NCBI RefSeq assembly: GCF_022201045.2
Contig: NC_068557.1
Span: 7,626,001-7,690,000 of the forward strand
Length of the DNA: 64,000 nt
Source: Citrus sinensis
Taxonomy: Eukaryota > Streptophyta > Magnoliopsida > Sapindales > Rutaceae
Reading direction: 5' to 3'
A program made the position numbers and the translations under genes. Below, piece by piece: positions 1-12,815 of the stretch (position 1 is the first letter of the stretch; each line of letters begins with the position of its first letter). Under the pieces are notes generated by a model that searched no databases, was not told the origin of the DNA, and was given only the letters and a program-made list of their open reading frames with translations.

Positions 1-121
1 TCTTCATGTTGTTGAATGCACTAGCTTGGAAATAAGATGGTGTTTTATATCTGAATATGGAATCCATTTTTAATATGAAAGTTCTGAACTCAAATTTCGG
101 GTGAGCTTGTTTACTATACAG

Positions 122-942
122 GTATGCATTAACTGGGCATCTAACAACAAAATCAGACGTTTATAGTTATGGGGTTGTCCTTCTGGAATTGCTTACAGGC
201 AGAGTTCCCATTGATGTGAATAAACCATCCGGAGAAGGAGTTCTGGTGTCTTGGGTGGGTTTCTTATCTTTCCTCTTCATTTAGTTAAACTAGTTATGAT
301 GATCATTTGTAATGTTCTGATTGTCCATGTCATCTGTTTACTTTAAAATCATCAACTAATGATCGTTCGCTCTTGGTTAGATTCTCGCGTTTGCTTAAGA
401 TTTGACATGGCTACTTATGTGTGATTGGGCCTCTGCCTAATATCCTTTGAGTTTTCACAGAGAGTTTCATTACTTTATTTATAGGCTGAATGGTTTGCTT
501 ATTCAACCCTCAAAAGGCTTTACAGAAAACATAGCATAACATAAACATGGTTTAGAATGGATATTACAAGATACCATGATTCCACTGGATAAGTTTGTTA
601 GCATTAGTTCCTTTTATTCGATTATTTCTCTCATTTTTTTATATTTCCTGATCATTCCTTTGTCTGCAAAAGGCCTTGCCTCGGTTGACAGATAGGGAGA
701 AGATTTTAGAGATCATGGATCCAGCATTGGAGGGCCAATACTCAATGAAAGAGGTTATTCAGGTGGCGGCAATTGCAGCTATGTGCGTGCAACCAGAGGC
801 AGACTACAGACCACTGATGGCTGATGTTGTCCAGTCACTAGTCCCGCTGGTGAAATACAACCGGTCAACTCCAAAGATAAGCAGCTCCCCGAGCTTCCAT
901 GCCTCCAGGTCACCTGCATTTCCAGATAAAGTAGGTGATTGA
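122..942 (+). CDS. Receptor-like cytoplasmic kinase, 3' part (last two exons)
   Basis: This is the C-terminal end of a plant Ser/Thr protein kinase of the RLCK/PBL type; the gene begins before the window. The first visible exon (122-254) opens after a TACAG acceptor with one base of a split codon and encodes kinase subdomains [26 protein letters not shown], then [12 protein letters not shown]. It ends at LVSW before a GT donor. The last exon (673-942) encodes [20 protein letters not shown], the subdomain XI Arg in [11 protein letters not shown], and a short Ser-rich tail ending in VGD and TGA. From family knowledge it most resembles the Arabidopsis At3g58690 type, probably acting at the plasma membrane in signalling; that assignment is from memory. 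The stop codon and 3' UTR lie in a 266-bp tandem duplication, but the reading frame of this copy is intact. Confidence 0.9.
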
Positions 943-1402
943 AACTAAAGTATAACCTATCTCAGTCAGTGCATCTCCTTTTAGCTAAATTGGAAACTTG
1001 CCTATTTCTTGTTATTTGGGCCTTTTATTACAGTCTTCAGCAATCTGCATGCAGAAAAACTAGTACTTTAGCTTATGAATGCTAATTATCTTCAAGTGGG
1101 TATGGTGAAATTTTAATCAGCTGTATTAGAGCATCTCCAAAGATAAGCAGCTCCCCGAGCTTCCATGCCTCCAGGTCACCTGCATTTCCAGATAAAGTAG
1201 GTGATTGAAACTAAAGTATAACTTATCTCAGTCAGAGCATCTCCTTTTAGCTAAATTGGAAACTTGCCTATTTCTTGTTGTTTGGGCATTTTATTACAGT
1301 CTTCAGCAATCTGCATGCAGAAAAACTAGTACTTTAGCTTATGAATGCTAATTATCTTCAAGTGGGTATGGTGAAATTTTAATCAGCTGAATTAGAGCAT
1401 CT
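871..1402. repeat. 266-bp tandem duplication, two copies
   Basis: Copy 1 is 871-1136 and copy 2 is 1137-1402, with only a few mismatches between them. The unit holds the last 24 codons and stop of the kinase, its 3' flank, and the first eight bases of the MITE that follows. Both edges lie at a shared CTCCAAA microhomology, found in the kinase exon and in the MITE terminal repeat. The second copy of the exon end has no splice or start context and is not a separate gene. Confidence 0.95.
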
Positions 1403-1769
1403 CCAAAAGTCTCTATTAATTTTACTCTTCAAACATCTATTTATTTACCTATGTGGCAAATAAAAGAGTGAAAAAACATATTATTCTCCAAAAGACTCTT
1501 CAAATAGAAATAAATTAATATTATTTTAATCAAATAATTAATTTTTTAAGGTAAAAATCAATAGCAATTAAAATACTTTTCTCTCTTTCTCTAATGAAAA
1601 ATAATAAAATATAAATTGAAGAAGAAAAAATCAACCCTCCAAATCTGAAGAGAGAAAATCATTTCTTATTTGAAGAATCTTAATTGGAGTGTCTTTGGAG
1701 TCTTAAATATTGATACGTCTCTTTAAATAAATAATAAAATTTTATTTGAAGAGTTTTTTAGTAGTGCTC
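1395..1769. mobile_element. Tourist-like (PIF/Harbinger) MITE, copy 1
   Basis: A 375-bp non-coding element. Its left end reads GAGCATCTCCAAAAG and its right end is the degraded inverse ending AGTGCTC. It is flanked by TTA at 1392-1394 and at 1770-1772, the 3-bp target duplication expected of PIF/Harbinger elements. The inside is AT-rich, with CTCTTCAAAT-type tracts in both orientations. A copy of almost the same length lies at 30621-30996, with diverged relatives near 14346 and 57848. Confidence 0.85.
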
Positions 1770-1772
1770 TTA

Positions 1773-4700
1773 ATTGAACAAAACATTCGATCATTGTGAA
1801 AACGTATTTATTCCTTTAATGCATCTAAACTAATTATGTATACATATGGTCAACACATATTATATTGACAGAGTCAGTAGCAACTTGCAAATTGGTAGAC
1901 ATAGTTGTTGTGAATGATTCACGCTAACATATTACGTACTAAATTATCTTTAGGATGGACGAAAATTCCCTTGTAATCAAAACTGTTCATATTTGAGGAA
2001 ATACAGGTTTGATAGGTATTTTCTTTGATAAAAAAAAAAAAAAAAACAATTAATAAAAAAGGACTTTGTGTAATTTCTGGAGTGTTTCGAATATACAACT
2101 CCTCTTTGCTTAACGTAGACCATCGGCGGGGCTGCCAACCTTTGACTATTGCAAGACGGTGATGAGATCAAAGTAGTGGGGGGGATCAAATATTTTTCCA
2201 CACAATACATAAATGAGAGATCTACAAGTCTACAACCCAATTATTACTGATGTGGCATTGTTAACTGCTAAGCAAACTGATTTAGACAATAACGAAAGCC
2301 AAATAATAATATTAAAACTATAAAATTAGCTGTAAAATTAGCCGGTAATCTCATCCTAAAATTAAAACACAAACTGAAGTCAAACAGTCGGAGCATGTCG
2401 TTGTTTGTATCTTAGCTATTTCGACCAAACCCAAGAGCCAAGATGAGATTAATGGTCTTCACTCTTCAACTTATCTTCATGAGGGAATAAACGTTGTTGT
2501 TATAATCTCTAATAACCAGCTTTAAACACTTTGTTTTATTTTTTATTTTTTTTAAAAAACTATTAATTGCGTATGTGAATGAAATCAATCACCTTTTCTA
2601 TTCATGTGAGTGGAGTGGAAAGTCAATTTAAGAATTAAATAGAGTAATGCGATATTTATTTGACGAATATTCTCGTGTACGGATTATTAAATAATATATC
2701 ATAAGGAGGAGAAAGTCTTATATGTAATCATTCACATCACGCCAACCTATAAAATAATGTGGCTAATCAAATTTTTGACATAATATATTTGGGTGTATAA
2801 AGTCTTTAAGTGCGACAAATATACCTCGTCATTTACGTTAAAAATAAAAAATAAAATTTTGAGTAATATACTTGTATAACCGGACTATATAATTTGTAAT
2901 ATCAAGTGCCAATCGTCATTTGTCATATACACTGTGGTACTCGACCTTAACATCGACTATTATAGCCTTATAGAATTTGTATCGCTCACGACACCAAATA
3001 CTATATCATTTGGTATATAAAATTATGGATTATGTTAGTGATTATGATACAAAGAAAAATTGCATCACCAAGTTTGAATTTTGATACATGATGAATTCAA
3101 TAGCAAAATTGAACAACTAGTAACAAAGTTGGCTGAATGATTGAATAAAACCCTAACTCAAGACCCATAAAACCCTTTTGCTGATTAAAAAAATGTTTTA
3201 AAACATTTTTTAGGTGTAAAATAGTAAATATAAATCAATTTTTTTGGGATGAGACTATTATAATTGCTTAGTTGAGTGGGGGGTTATGGTAGGAGGTTTG
3301 AATCTCCCTTTTAAGTTTTAAAGAATAAAATTTAATTAAAAAAAAAAAAACTTATTTCGCTGTTTTAATTTAAATTTAGTGAAAACTTTCTTATACAATA
3401 TTTTCTACAGCTACTAAACTTATAGACATAATAAATGCTGCAATTGAAATCCGAAGAAAACAATCACTTCGACTTTTAAAAGTGGTGCAATTGATTCTTT
3501 GGTTTTTGAATTTTTGTAGATTCAAAAGAAGTAGCTTGGTTTCTGGACTTTTGATTTTTCAAAATATGTCTTTAGAATTTTTTTAATTTTCAAAAATATG
3601 ATGCAAAGCTATAATAAATAAATAAAGGATAGAATGATTTTCGAGAGTAATATATAGTGTTCGAATATGTAGCGATAGCAATTGCTTTAAGTTTTAAATG
3701 TTCAGTTTAAATCAACGACTAATTTTTGTTTTTGATATAAATATTTTAAATATAGTGTATCTCAGAGCTTAGGAAATCAGATAATAATTTTAAGAATATT
3801 TTCATAGGTTGGAATGACCTCCCCATTATTTTTTTTTTTTGGGAGGGAATTAATAAATTTTTAAATGAAGGTTAAATAATAAATTTCAACAAACAACATC
3901 GTAATTTTGATCATTTTCCCTCGTTAAGCCGTTAACTGAGGTCAAATGTCATGGCAAAGATAAAACCTTTGGTCAACCAAGCCGTCATGAGGTCATGGTC
4001 TTCGCTGTCCTCTGTGAGAACATTTTATATTCCAATACAGCCATTGTTGATACATAATATGAATGGTAGCGAGTATATTATGACACTAAATGTAAGAGGG
4101 TCAGCAATGAAGAATTAAAAAATTAGCGTATTTGGTTTTAAGAAATATAAAAAGAGGAGAGGAGAGAAAAGGAAGAGAGGGAAAAGAAATAAGTTTTATG
4201 TTCAACCAGACAATGAAAATAAATTAATCATCTTTTTCATTCATTTTCTTTCCTGCTATTTCATTTCTATTCCTCTCCTATCATTTATTCCAACTAAACA
4301 TTGGCTTAGAGATTTTTCAATGGAGAATAAGAATGAGAGCATTGTACCATTACCACCAATCAAAGGCAAATCCAACTCACGACTAGTTTTAATTTGGTTC
4401 AAGTCCCTGTCGCAGAAAATAAACTCTAAAATTGAAAAGAAATTTATTTGAGCTTCTATAAAAATAACCCCATTAAATTTATTAAAAAAAATAGCCTCAT
4501 AAACTCATAAACCCATAAATTTAAACTTTAACTTTTAAGAACTATAAAAGCCCACAATTTAATTAAAAAGATAAAGCCTACAATAACTTATATGAGTGGT
4601 TTTGTTATTATTTAATTGAGCCCCATTAAATGCACTAAAATAATCTCCAAAAATTCATGAACCCATAAAGTTTCAATTTTTGCATCTTGTTGTTATAAAA

Positions 4701-5770
4701 TTTTAGCCCTCAGTAAATCATTTTTCTGGATCTACTATTGCAGCCAATATTATACTATAGTCAATGACAAGGCTCAGAGAGTACTAGCTCAAACAAGTTC
4801 TCTTAGAAATTCTTTTTCTTTAATTATAAATTTACCCTTACCGAAACCTATTTATATTAATTAGTTATGTCGTCGATCTCTTCAACTATCATCAAGTTCT
4901 TGTCCGAGTTCATCATTTGAGACATAAATGTGTTATCTAAATAATTTTAAATAATGTTTAGAACAAATATTTTGAGGGACAAGACTCATTATATCTTTCT
5001 TTATTAGGTATATCTTTAATTTTTTTTTAACAAAAGTTACCTTGTGCAATAGAAAAACATTGAATTAGGAAAAATAAAAGAATTCAACCCACCCAAAACA
5101 AGATGCTGTTAACTTCACCGTTGACTGCAGTCATTCCTCCGAATACAGTTGTGGTAAGTCATAAGAACCCCTCATAATCTTATCCAGCTTGACTGCTTTA
5201 AGAATATTGCGGTAATCTTATCCAGCTTGACTCCAATATCATTTTTCAAAATGAGCAGAGCAGACGTATCTGCACTGAAGTTTCTGTTAATATATATTTA
5301 TATAGAGAGAGAGTCACTGGTAAGAAATTTTCCTCTAGGAATGATATAACCAGCAGGCAAAAGTCATTATCAAATAAGGGGGAAAAAAATTATTGAACGT
5401 GAGTAGTACGTAACGAAACAGTCCACTTACTATTTTTTAAACAAGGGAAAAAATGAAAAAAGAACATGCCCCCATGCTTAGACTTTGGAGTACAAGTTTA
5501 TCTATGGCGAATCTTAATTTGTTGTATTGCATGGATTTGTTAGCAAGTCAACTCAAACTTTAATGTTAGTGCCATACAATCATACAAGTGCTTTTTTGGC
5601 TTTTGGAAGAATCTGCTTCCCTGAAATTCCGTCGGATCGATGATCTCCTTCAAACTCCTTTGACATATTATGAAAACGCGTTGGCAGCAATATTTGAAAT
5701 TGAAACTTGAACTAATCGCACCCATTCATCATGAATTAATTATTTATTCGGCTCGGACCTTCATGCATGT
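1773..5770. other. AT-rich intergenic region
   Basis: I see no gene here. Contents of note: a short tRNA-like SINE candidate at 3240-3350; a purine-rich block followed by a pyrimidine-rich block at 4140-4310 that may be a worn MITE; a degenerate direct repeat (CCCATTAAAT and ACCCATAAA motifs) at about 4465-4560 and 4620-4700; and a 20-bp direct repeat TAATCTTATCCAGCTTGACT at 5175 and 5213. Longer open frames here lack plausible codon content or splice context. Confidence 0.6.
3240..3350 (+). mobile_element. Possible tRNA-derived SINE fragment
   Basis: A pol III A-box-like stretch (TTGCTTAGTTGAGTGGG, about 3264-3280) is followed some 15 bases later by a B-box-like GGTTTGAATCTCC (3295-3307), and the unit ends in a run of A at 3339-3350. 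The arrangement fits the head of a plant SINE, but the unit is short and I see no clear target duplication. Confidence 0.35.
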
Positions 5771-5780
5771 TACTTATCTC

Positions 5781-5788
5781 TATAAATA
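5781..5788 (+). promoter_or_regulatory. TATA box of the peroxidase gene
   Basis: TATAAATA sits 112 bp before the peroxidase ATG, a normal distance for a plant gene with a short 5' UTR. Confidence 0.75.
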
Positions 5789-5899
5789 GGAACTTGCTGC
5801 AAGCTCGTTTATTATCCCCCCCACAATCACAAAGCAACTAAACTGCTTGTCGCTTCTAGCTAGCTTATCTGCTTTAACTTTCCATTTTTGGATTGGTTC

Positions 5900-7289
<1,390 letters not shown>

Positions 7290-7611
7290 TTGATTTACTC
7301 TGCTGGCGAGCTGCCTATGCTAGCTTGTTTTTATGGAATTGTGATTAAGTCTTTCAATTTGAATAAGTTTTATTACTGCAACTGTGGTCATGATTATCTT
7401 TTTCATTTGTAATTGTATAATCAACGGGATTTTCGGAGTTATTTTATGTGATATTTTCTTTGCGTCCTCCTTTTCTCTTCATGTGGGACAAACTTTTTTA
7501 GACCATCCGAAATATTTCGTTAGCACTTTTATATTTTATACACGTGTGTGTATCCCAAATTAAACATAAGTTCATATAAAACTTTTTTATTCAAACTTAT
7601 AATAATGGACG
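7290..7611. other. Peroxidase 3' flank
   Basis: This is the probable 3' UTR and downstream DNA of the peroxidase. No other gene or repeat was recognised before the copia LTR begins. Confidence 0.6.
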
Positions 7612-7954
7612 TGTTAGTCAAAGAAATTTATTCTCTTTATTTACAGAGAAAGTAAAAGAAAAATACATAAAAAATATCGTAATTCAATTGAAAGATCAAA
7701 AGATTGAATTCATCTTATTAGGTTACAAATGTAGCTTCGAGTATGAGGGTATTTATATGAGTAACTAGAATCTTCTACAAGGAAAATAAAAAGTGAGCTA
7801 CAACGCAACTCAACCACTTTTTAGAGGGAAATAACAACCAATGATTGACTTGCATAACAACCTACCTACATAAAAGCAAACTTAGCATCTTATTTAATTA
7901 CATTTTGTTGACATAAGTGCTAACTCAACAGCTGAGTCAATAATATTCTTAACA
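7612..7954 (-). repeat. 3' LTR of the copia element
   Basis: This 343-bp repeat begins TGTTAGTC and ends CTTAACA on the plus strand and aligns along its length with the repeat at 12406-12751. Shared blocks include GAGGGAAATAACAACCAA and GCATAACAACCT. Many substitutions and small indels separate the two, which points to an old insertion. Confidence 0.9.
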
Positions 7955-7984
7955 TGCCTCCATAAGCTCAAGGCCTTGGATGGA

Positions 7985-9500
7985 CATTGAGATTAGTTCT
8001 TGTATAAGCAAAATGATCAAAGGCAAGGAGCTTAGTAAATATGTCTTCTAGCTGATTAGAGCTGGATACATGTTCAATTGTAAGCTCCTTCTGAGCAATA
8101 TGTTCTCTGACAAAGTGAAATCCAATTCAATGTGTTTGATTTTTGAATGATACTTAAGATTATTAGCTAAAGCCTCTATAGTTTTACTATCACAGTGCAG
8201 AACAAGAGATTTAGACACTGATGCCTATAGTTCTTTCAAGATATAGGTAATCCACCAAACTTTTAAAGTTGCCAATGTTAATGCTCTGTACTCTGACTCA
8301 ACAGTTGACCTAGAGATAATATTTTGTTTCTTTGAGGACCAAGAGACAAGATAAGTGCCTAGATAAGCACAGTAACCTCCAACAGACCTTCTATTATCTG
8401 GATCAGAACCCTAATCTCCATCTGAATGGACTGTGAAGTTGAGTGGCCTTCAATCGAAGAAGTGAAGATCATAGCGTGTTATACATTGTAGGTAACTCAA
8501 CACTCTGTTACATGCATGTCAGTACGAAGTGGTTGGAGCTACAAAAATTAACGCAATTTATTAATAATGAAGGCTATGTCTGGCCTTGTTAAGGTTATAT
8601 ACTATAGAGAATCAACAATACTCCTATAAAGTGATGAATTCTCAAACATGTTGACTTTGTCTTTTTGTAGCTCGTCAGCAACACTTATAAGTGTATTGTA
8701 GATTTTACTGTCAAGTATATAAACCTTCTTTATAATATCAACAACTTATTTAATTTGAGCGAGATGTAGACCATCAACAAATGAGTCATTTCTAAACCAA
8801 GAAAGTAATTAAAATCCCTCAAGTCTTTAAGAGCAAATTCTGACCCAAGTTGATTGATATCTCTCTATCTGAGCATTGCTAGAACCAATTACTAGAATGT
8901 CATCCACATAGATAAAAATAACTAGTATATCACAACCAATATGTTTAAGAACAATGAAGTATTTTACTTTGAAGACTGAAATCCCTACTAAACTAGATAG
9001 ACTCTTAGCTTGTCATACCAAACTCTGGGTGTCTGTTTAAGGTCATAAGAACTTTGTTTAATTATAGACATGAGTATGAAACTGACGATTAATGAAGTCT
9101 TCTAGTTGGTGTATAAACTCATCTTTTATAAGGAATCCCTTTGAAAAAGGCATTGTTCACATTTAACTGCCTTATTGACCAATAGTGTATGACTGCTAGA
9201 CTGAGCACAATCTTGACAATACAAGGCTTCACTACAAGGCTAAATATCTTTAAAAAATCTACATTGTATGTCTAATGAAACCCTTTTGCAACTAGCCTAG
9301 TTTTATGCTTTGAAACGCTCCTATCTAGATTGAATTTAACTTTAAAAACCCATTTATTACTAATAGTTTTGATAGGTGTCTCTATTAGAACCAAAGTCCA
9401 AGTTCCATTTCTCTGTAAAGTATTATATGCATTTTTCTAGCTATATGTCACTGCTGATCAGCTGGAGCCACTTTTAGTTGTGAGATAGATTTTTAGCTAG
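7985..9500 (-). pseudogene. Copia pol remnant: reverse transcriptase and RNase H
   Basis: Minus-strand translation gives broken RT blocks such as LKQTPRVWYDKL, then FIYVDDILVIGSSNA with the YVDD catalytic motif, followed by RNase H blocks ending in LEDIFTKLLAFDH. The blocks are split among frames and interrupted by stops. No intact polymerase could be made. Confidence 0.85.
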
Positions 9501-9905
9501 TAAATTCTAAATTTTACTCTGTTATCATGAGATGGTGTGATACTATTGATTAGGATGGTTGTGAAGGTGAGATAAGTGAACGTGAAGGAGAATGATGTGG
9601 TCAGGATCTTGGGACAATTAAGGAAATGATAAAACTTGCTGAAGTGAGGATTAAGAATAGGATGTTGATAACATGGTTAGTACAGGTGATGCAACAAAAG
9701 AACGACTAAAACTACTATCATTAAGAATGTAGACTAGTGCAATACAGACTGATATTAACTTAGAAGAGGATGGTGAAGAGGAAAACAACTCAGAATAAGG
9801 AAAGTCATACTCATTAAAAGAAATATGGATGGCAATATAAACTTTGCTTGATTTATCTAGACATTTGTAGATCTTATGAAGGGTATTGTAGTTTAAAAAT
9901 AGAAA

Positions 9906-10997
9906 TTATTTAGAATGAAAAACAAGTTTATATTGATTATAAAGCCTAAGAAATGGATAACATGCACAACCAAACACTCTAAGAAACTGAGAATTTAGTG
10001 ACTGATGATGAAGTTTTTGATAAAGAGACAAATTATTGAGAATCGTGGTTAGCATTCTATTTATAAGATGAGGCAATATGAAACGCATCCCATTAAAAGG
10101 AAATAGCCATTTTGGCTTATGCAAAAATGGTTGGACTTGTTTCAATAATATGTCTTTACTTTTTTTTCAACAATATATATTGATAATGTATGTGGAGACA
10201 ACTGAATCTAACTTTTATTTATTGAAGAAAAGGGTGAAAAATTATAAACTCTCATCTTATATTAGATTGTAAGACTTTAATGGAAAGATTAAACTGTTTT
10301 TCAACTAGACATTTAAAGTATTAAAATTTAGGTAGGGCATACGACTTAAAAATCAAAGGAAAGATCCAGCAATATTTAATATAATCATAAACAAAAGAAA
10401 TGTAGCATTTATAACCATCAATAGATATTACGGAAGCTAGTCCCCCTAAATCTATGTGAATCAATTCTAAGGGATATTTTGTTTTGATCTCAATGACTGA
10501 GGAATGTAACTGATGTAATTTTTCAAGTTGACATTCATTACGAACTAAAAAGATGAATTATTGACGTTAACAAAAGATAAACATTTATTCCTTAGAATAG
10601 TTTGTGTAACATGTTAGCTTAGGTGACCAAGTTGATTGTGTAAAAGATTTGTCGAAATAGAATTTGAAGTATGGAAACTTATAAGGGACTTTGACTTAAA
10701 ATTGAAAGACAAAACATTATTAGTGTTTTCAACAAAACTGATATCCTTATTGAAAGAAAGAACTGACACTATAGAGCTAGGTTGGAAAACTTGCATATCA
10801 AAAAGAGAGATGAATTCTTTTAGTAATAATAGCTTGTACATAACATCTTTAGCAATCCCCTGAGCCAATAGAATTCTATTCACTTTGTCATTCAAAAAAC
10901 AAGCATCAGAGGAAAATTTAATGATAATGTTATTACCATTAAGAAGTTTGGAAACTGATAAAATTTTTGGTAAGTTTAGGGACACATAGAGCATCAT
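9906..10997 (-). pseudogene. Copia pol remnant: gag-pre-integrase and integrase
   Basis: The 10997-10614 part encodes LNLPKILSVSKLL and later HNQLGHLS, the end of the protease/gag-pre-integrase region with its zinc-binding His. The 10145-9906 part encodes a worn integrase C-terminal stretch with FLRVFGCACYPFLR, a copia hallmark. The piece between is frame-shifted. Confidence 0.85.
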
Positions 10998-11622
10998 TTA
11001 GATACAGACAAATGCCAAAGGAAGTATAGAAGTATATAAGCAAGCATAAACTATATGTGTAATTTGAAGAACTTAACCATTACCTACAACTAGTGAATTA
11101 TAGCCAAAATAAACCTTACCATCATTTAAGTTCTAAACTATATTACTGAGGTGGTGAGTTGCTCCACTGTTAAGGTACTAACCTTGATCAGTAGCTCCTT
11201 AGATGTGGCCATATATTGCCTTCGACCCCTGATTCTAACTAAAAAAGTAACCTAGGACTAGAAAGTTTGGAACAAAGTTCTTATTGAACCTGTCTTTGCA
11301 TTTAGCTACAGTATGATTGAATCATTAAAAAAATCTAATAGGCAATTCTTCCTCTTTGAACAAATCTATTTTCAAAACCTCTTGAACTAAAACCACATGT
11401 TCCAAAGTTATTGTTGAAACCACCAATAAAACCATTGTTAAAACCATCAACTAAACCTTTACAAATATTATTCTAATTTCTTTTCCCTAAGTTTTGTCCT
11501 TGATAACCACATTTGTTATTGCCGCCAAAACCATTAAAGCCACCTCTTCCACCATGATTAGGGTTCCAGATACTGCCTCCACCTCTATTCCAGTTACCTT
11601 GACTATTATTGTTTCTTTTCTT

Positions 11623-12093
11623 CTAAAAATTTCTAGCTTGTGCTACATTAGCTGCACAGTTATTTTTTACCTCTTTGCTATCATTGAATTTACTGCTTTC
11701 AAGCCTAGCTTCATGTGTGAAAACTATAGCATATGCTTCACTAGGTTCTATAGTTAACATTTTTGTCTCAATGTAAATAACAATAGAATAATATGACTGA
11801 TCTAAACTAGTAACATAATATGACTGATCTAAACTAGTAACATGATAAGTAATTAAATCTATATTGTTCACCAGACTACCAGCCAAAGCAAGGCCATTAG
11901 TAACATTTTTTAGCTTTGTGAAATATTCAATCATTGATAAAGATCCTTTTCTCAAATTGCTTAGAAACATTTTCAGATGAACTTTCTTAGCCATAAATCC
12001 ATATCCACATTGTTTTTCAAGATTTCCCCACAACTCATAGGAGGTTTTAGAGCTTACCACAAAGCTGAGTATATCAACAGTCATTGATGACAT
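11623..12093 (-). pseudogene. Copia gag remnant
   Basis: A 156-codon open stretch matches the copia gag (UBN2) core: ELWGNLEKQCGYGFMAKK and LKMFLSNLRKGSLSMIEYF. It holds an internal short duplication (YYVTSLDQS repeated) that comes from a 27-bp tandem repeat at about 11790-11844. The N-terminal part and the zinc-knuckle region are displaced by stops. Confidence 0.85.
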
Positions 12094-12390
12094 GATCCAG
12101 CTAAGCCGAAGCTAATCTTGGCGTTGCCACATAGTATATTCTAGATTTTCATGACCTTATGTGTTGGAAGAGGAGCCTCTAGATCCAGATCCATATGAAA
12201 GACATTAATTAGGACAGACCTAGATCCATCAGTGTAGCATTCAAGTCCATTACCACAAATTGAAGAGAGTAATTATTTTTTTCTAGATTGTGTAATTTGT
12301 GCAATCAAGCTTGATTGGAGTAGCAAAGGTGAATAAGGTTATGGCAGTAGTGTTAGATTGTTGACTCCAGCTTGTTGGAGCCGTTAGAGT

Positions 12391-12403
12391 GGCTCTAATA
12401 CCA
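12391..12403 (-). other. Primer-binding site of the copia element
   Basis: On the minus strand this reads TGGTATTAGAGCC, one base from the usual TGGTATCAGAGCC complementary to the 3' end of plant initiator tRNA-Met. It lies directly inside the 5' LTR. Confidence 0.8.
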
Positions 12404-12405
12404 AG

Positions 12406-12751
12406 TTAAAGAAATTTATTCTGTTTGTTTATTGAAAAAGTTAAAGAAAAATATAAAAAAAATGTTGTGACTCAAATTAAAGAACAAATAATTGAATTCA
12501 TCATATTAGCTTACATACTCAACTTAGATTACAAGAGTATTTATAGGAGTAACTAGAACCTTTTACAAGAAATAAAAACATGAGCATAAAACACAGCTCA
12601 GCTTAACCACTTTGTAGAGGGAAATAACAACCAAGAGCGGCTTGCATAACAACCTGCTTGCATGAAGGCTGACTCAAGTCACTCAACATCTTGTTTACAT
12701 TTTGTTGATATAACTGCTGGCTCAACAGCTAATTCAATATTATTCTTAACA
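12406..12751 (-). repeat. 5' LTR of the copia element
   Basis: The partner of the repeat at 7612-7954, about 346 bp long and ending CTTAACA on the plus strand. The initial TG of the plus-strand edge is lost or mutated here (AGTTAAAG against TGTTAGTCAAAG). Confidence 0.9.
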
Positions 12752-12754
12752 GTG

Positions 12755-12815
12755 TTGACAATAGTGTGAGCATATTTTTACATCGTTGTAAAAGTATGTT
12801 CATACTGTTGTCAAT
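12755..12815. repeat. 28-bp inverted repeat next to the copia LTR
   Basis: TTGACAATAGTGTGAGCAT and its downstream inverse (ATGTTCATACTGTTGTCAA) make a stem of about 28 bp with roughly five mismatches and a very short loop. It starts four bases outside the LTR. Confidence 0.7.

Larger units (their letters stand above)
7612..12751 (-). mobile_element. Decayed Ty1/copia LTR retrotransposon, minus orientation
   Basis: A 5.1-kb element bounded by two direct LTRs and read on the minus strand. In transcription order I see the 5' LTR (12406-12751), a primer-binding site matching initiator tRNA-Met (TGGTATTAGAGCC, complement at 12391-12403), a gag remnant, a gag-pre-integrase and integrase region, reverse transcriptase with a YVDD motif (8899-8910), RNase H with an HSKIKHIE-like stretch and DIFTK, and a purine-rich tract next to the 3' LTR. 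The gag-IN-RT-RH order defines Ty1/copia. Stops and frameshifts break every domain, so it cannot move by itself. The flanks (GGACG left, GTGTT right) do not form a clear 5-bp target duplication, which fits an old insertion or worn ends. Confidence 0.93.

Noticed and set aside
1137-1208. Second copy of the kinase C-terminus as a separate exon
   Set aside because: It is an exact part of the 266-bp tandem duplication with no acceptor before it, and copy 1 already supplies the stop.
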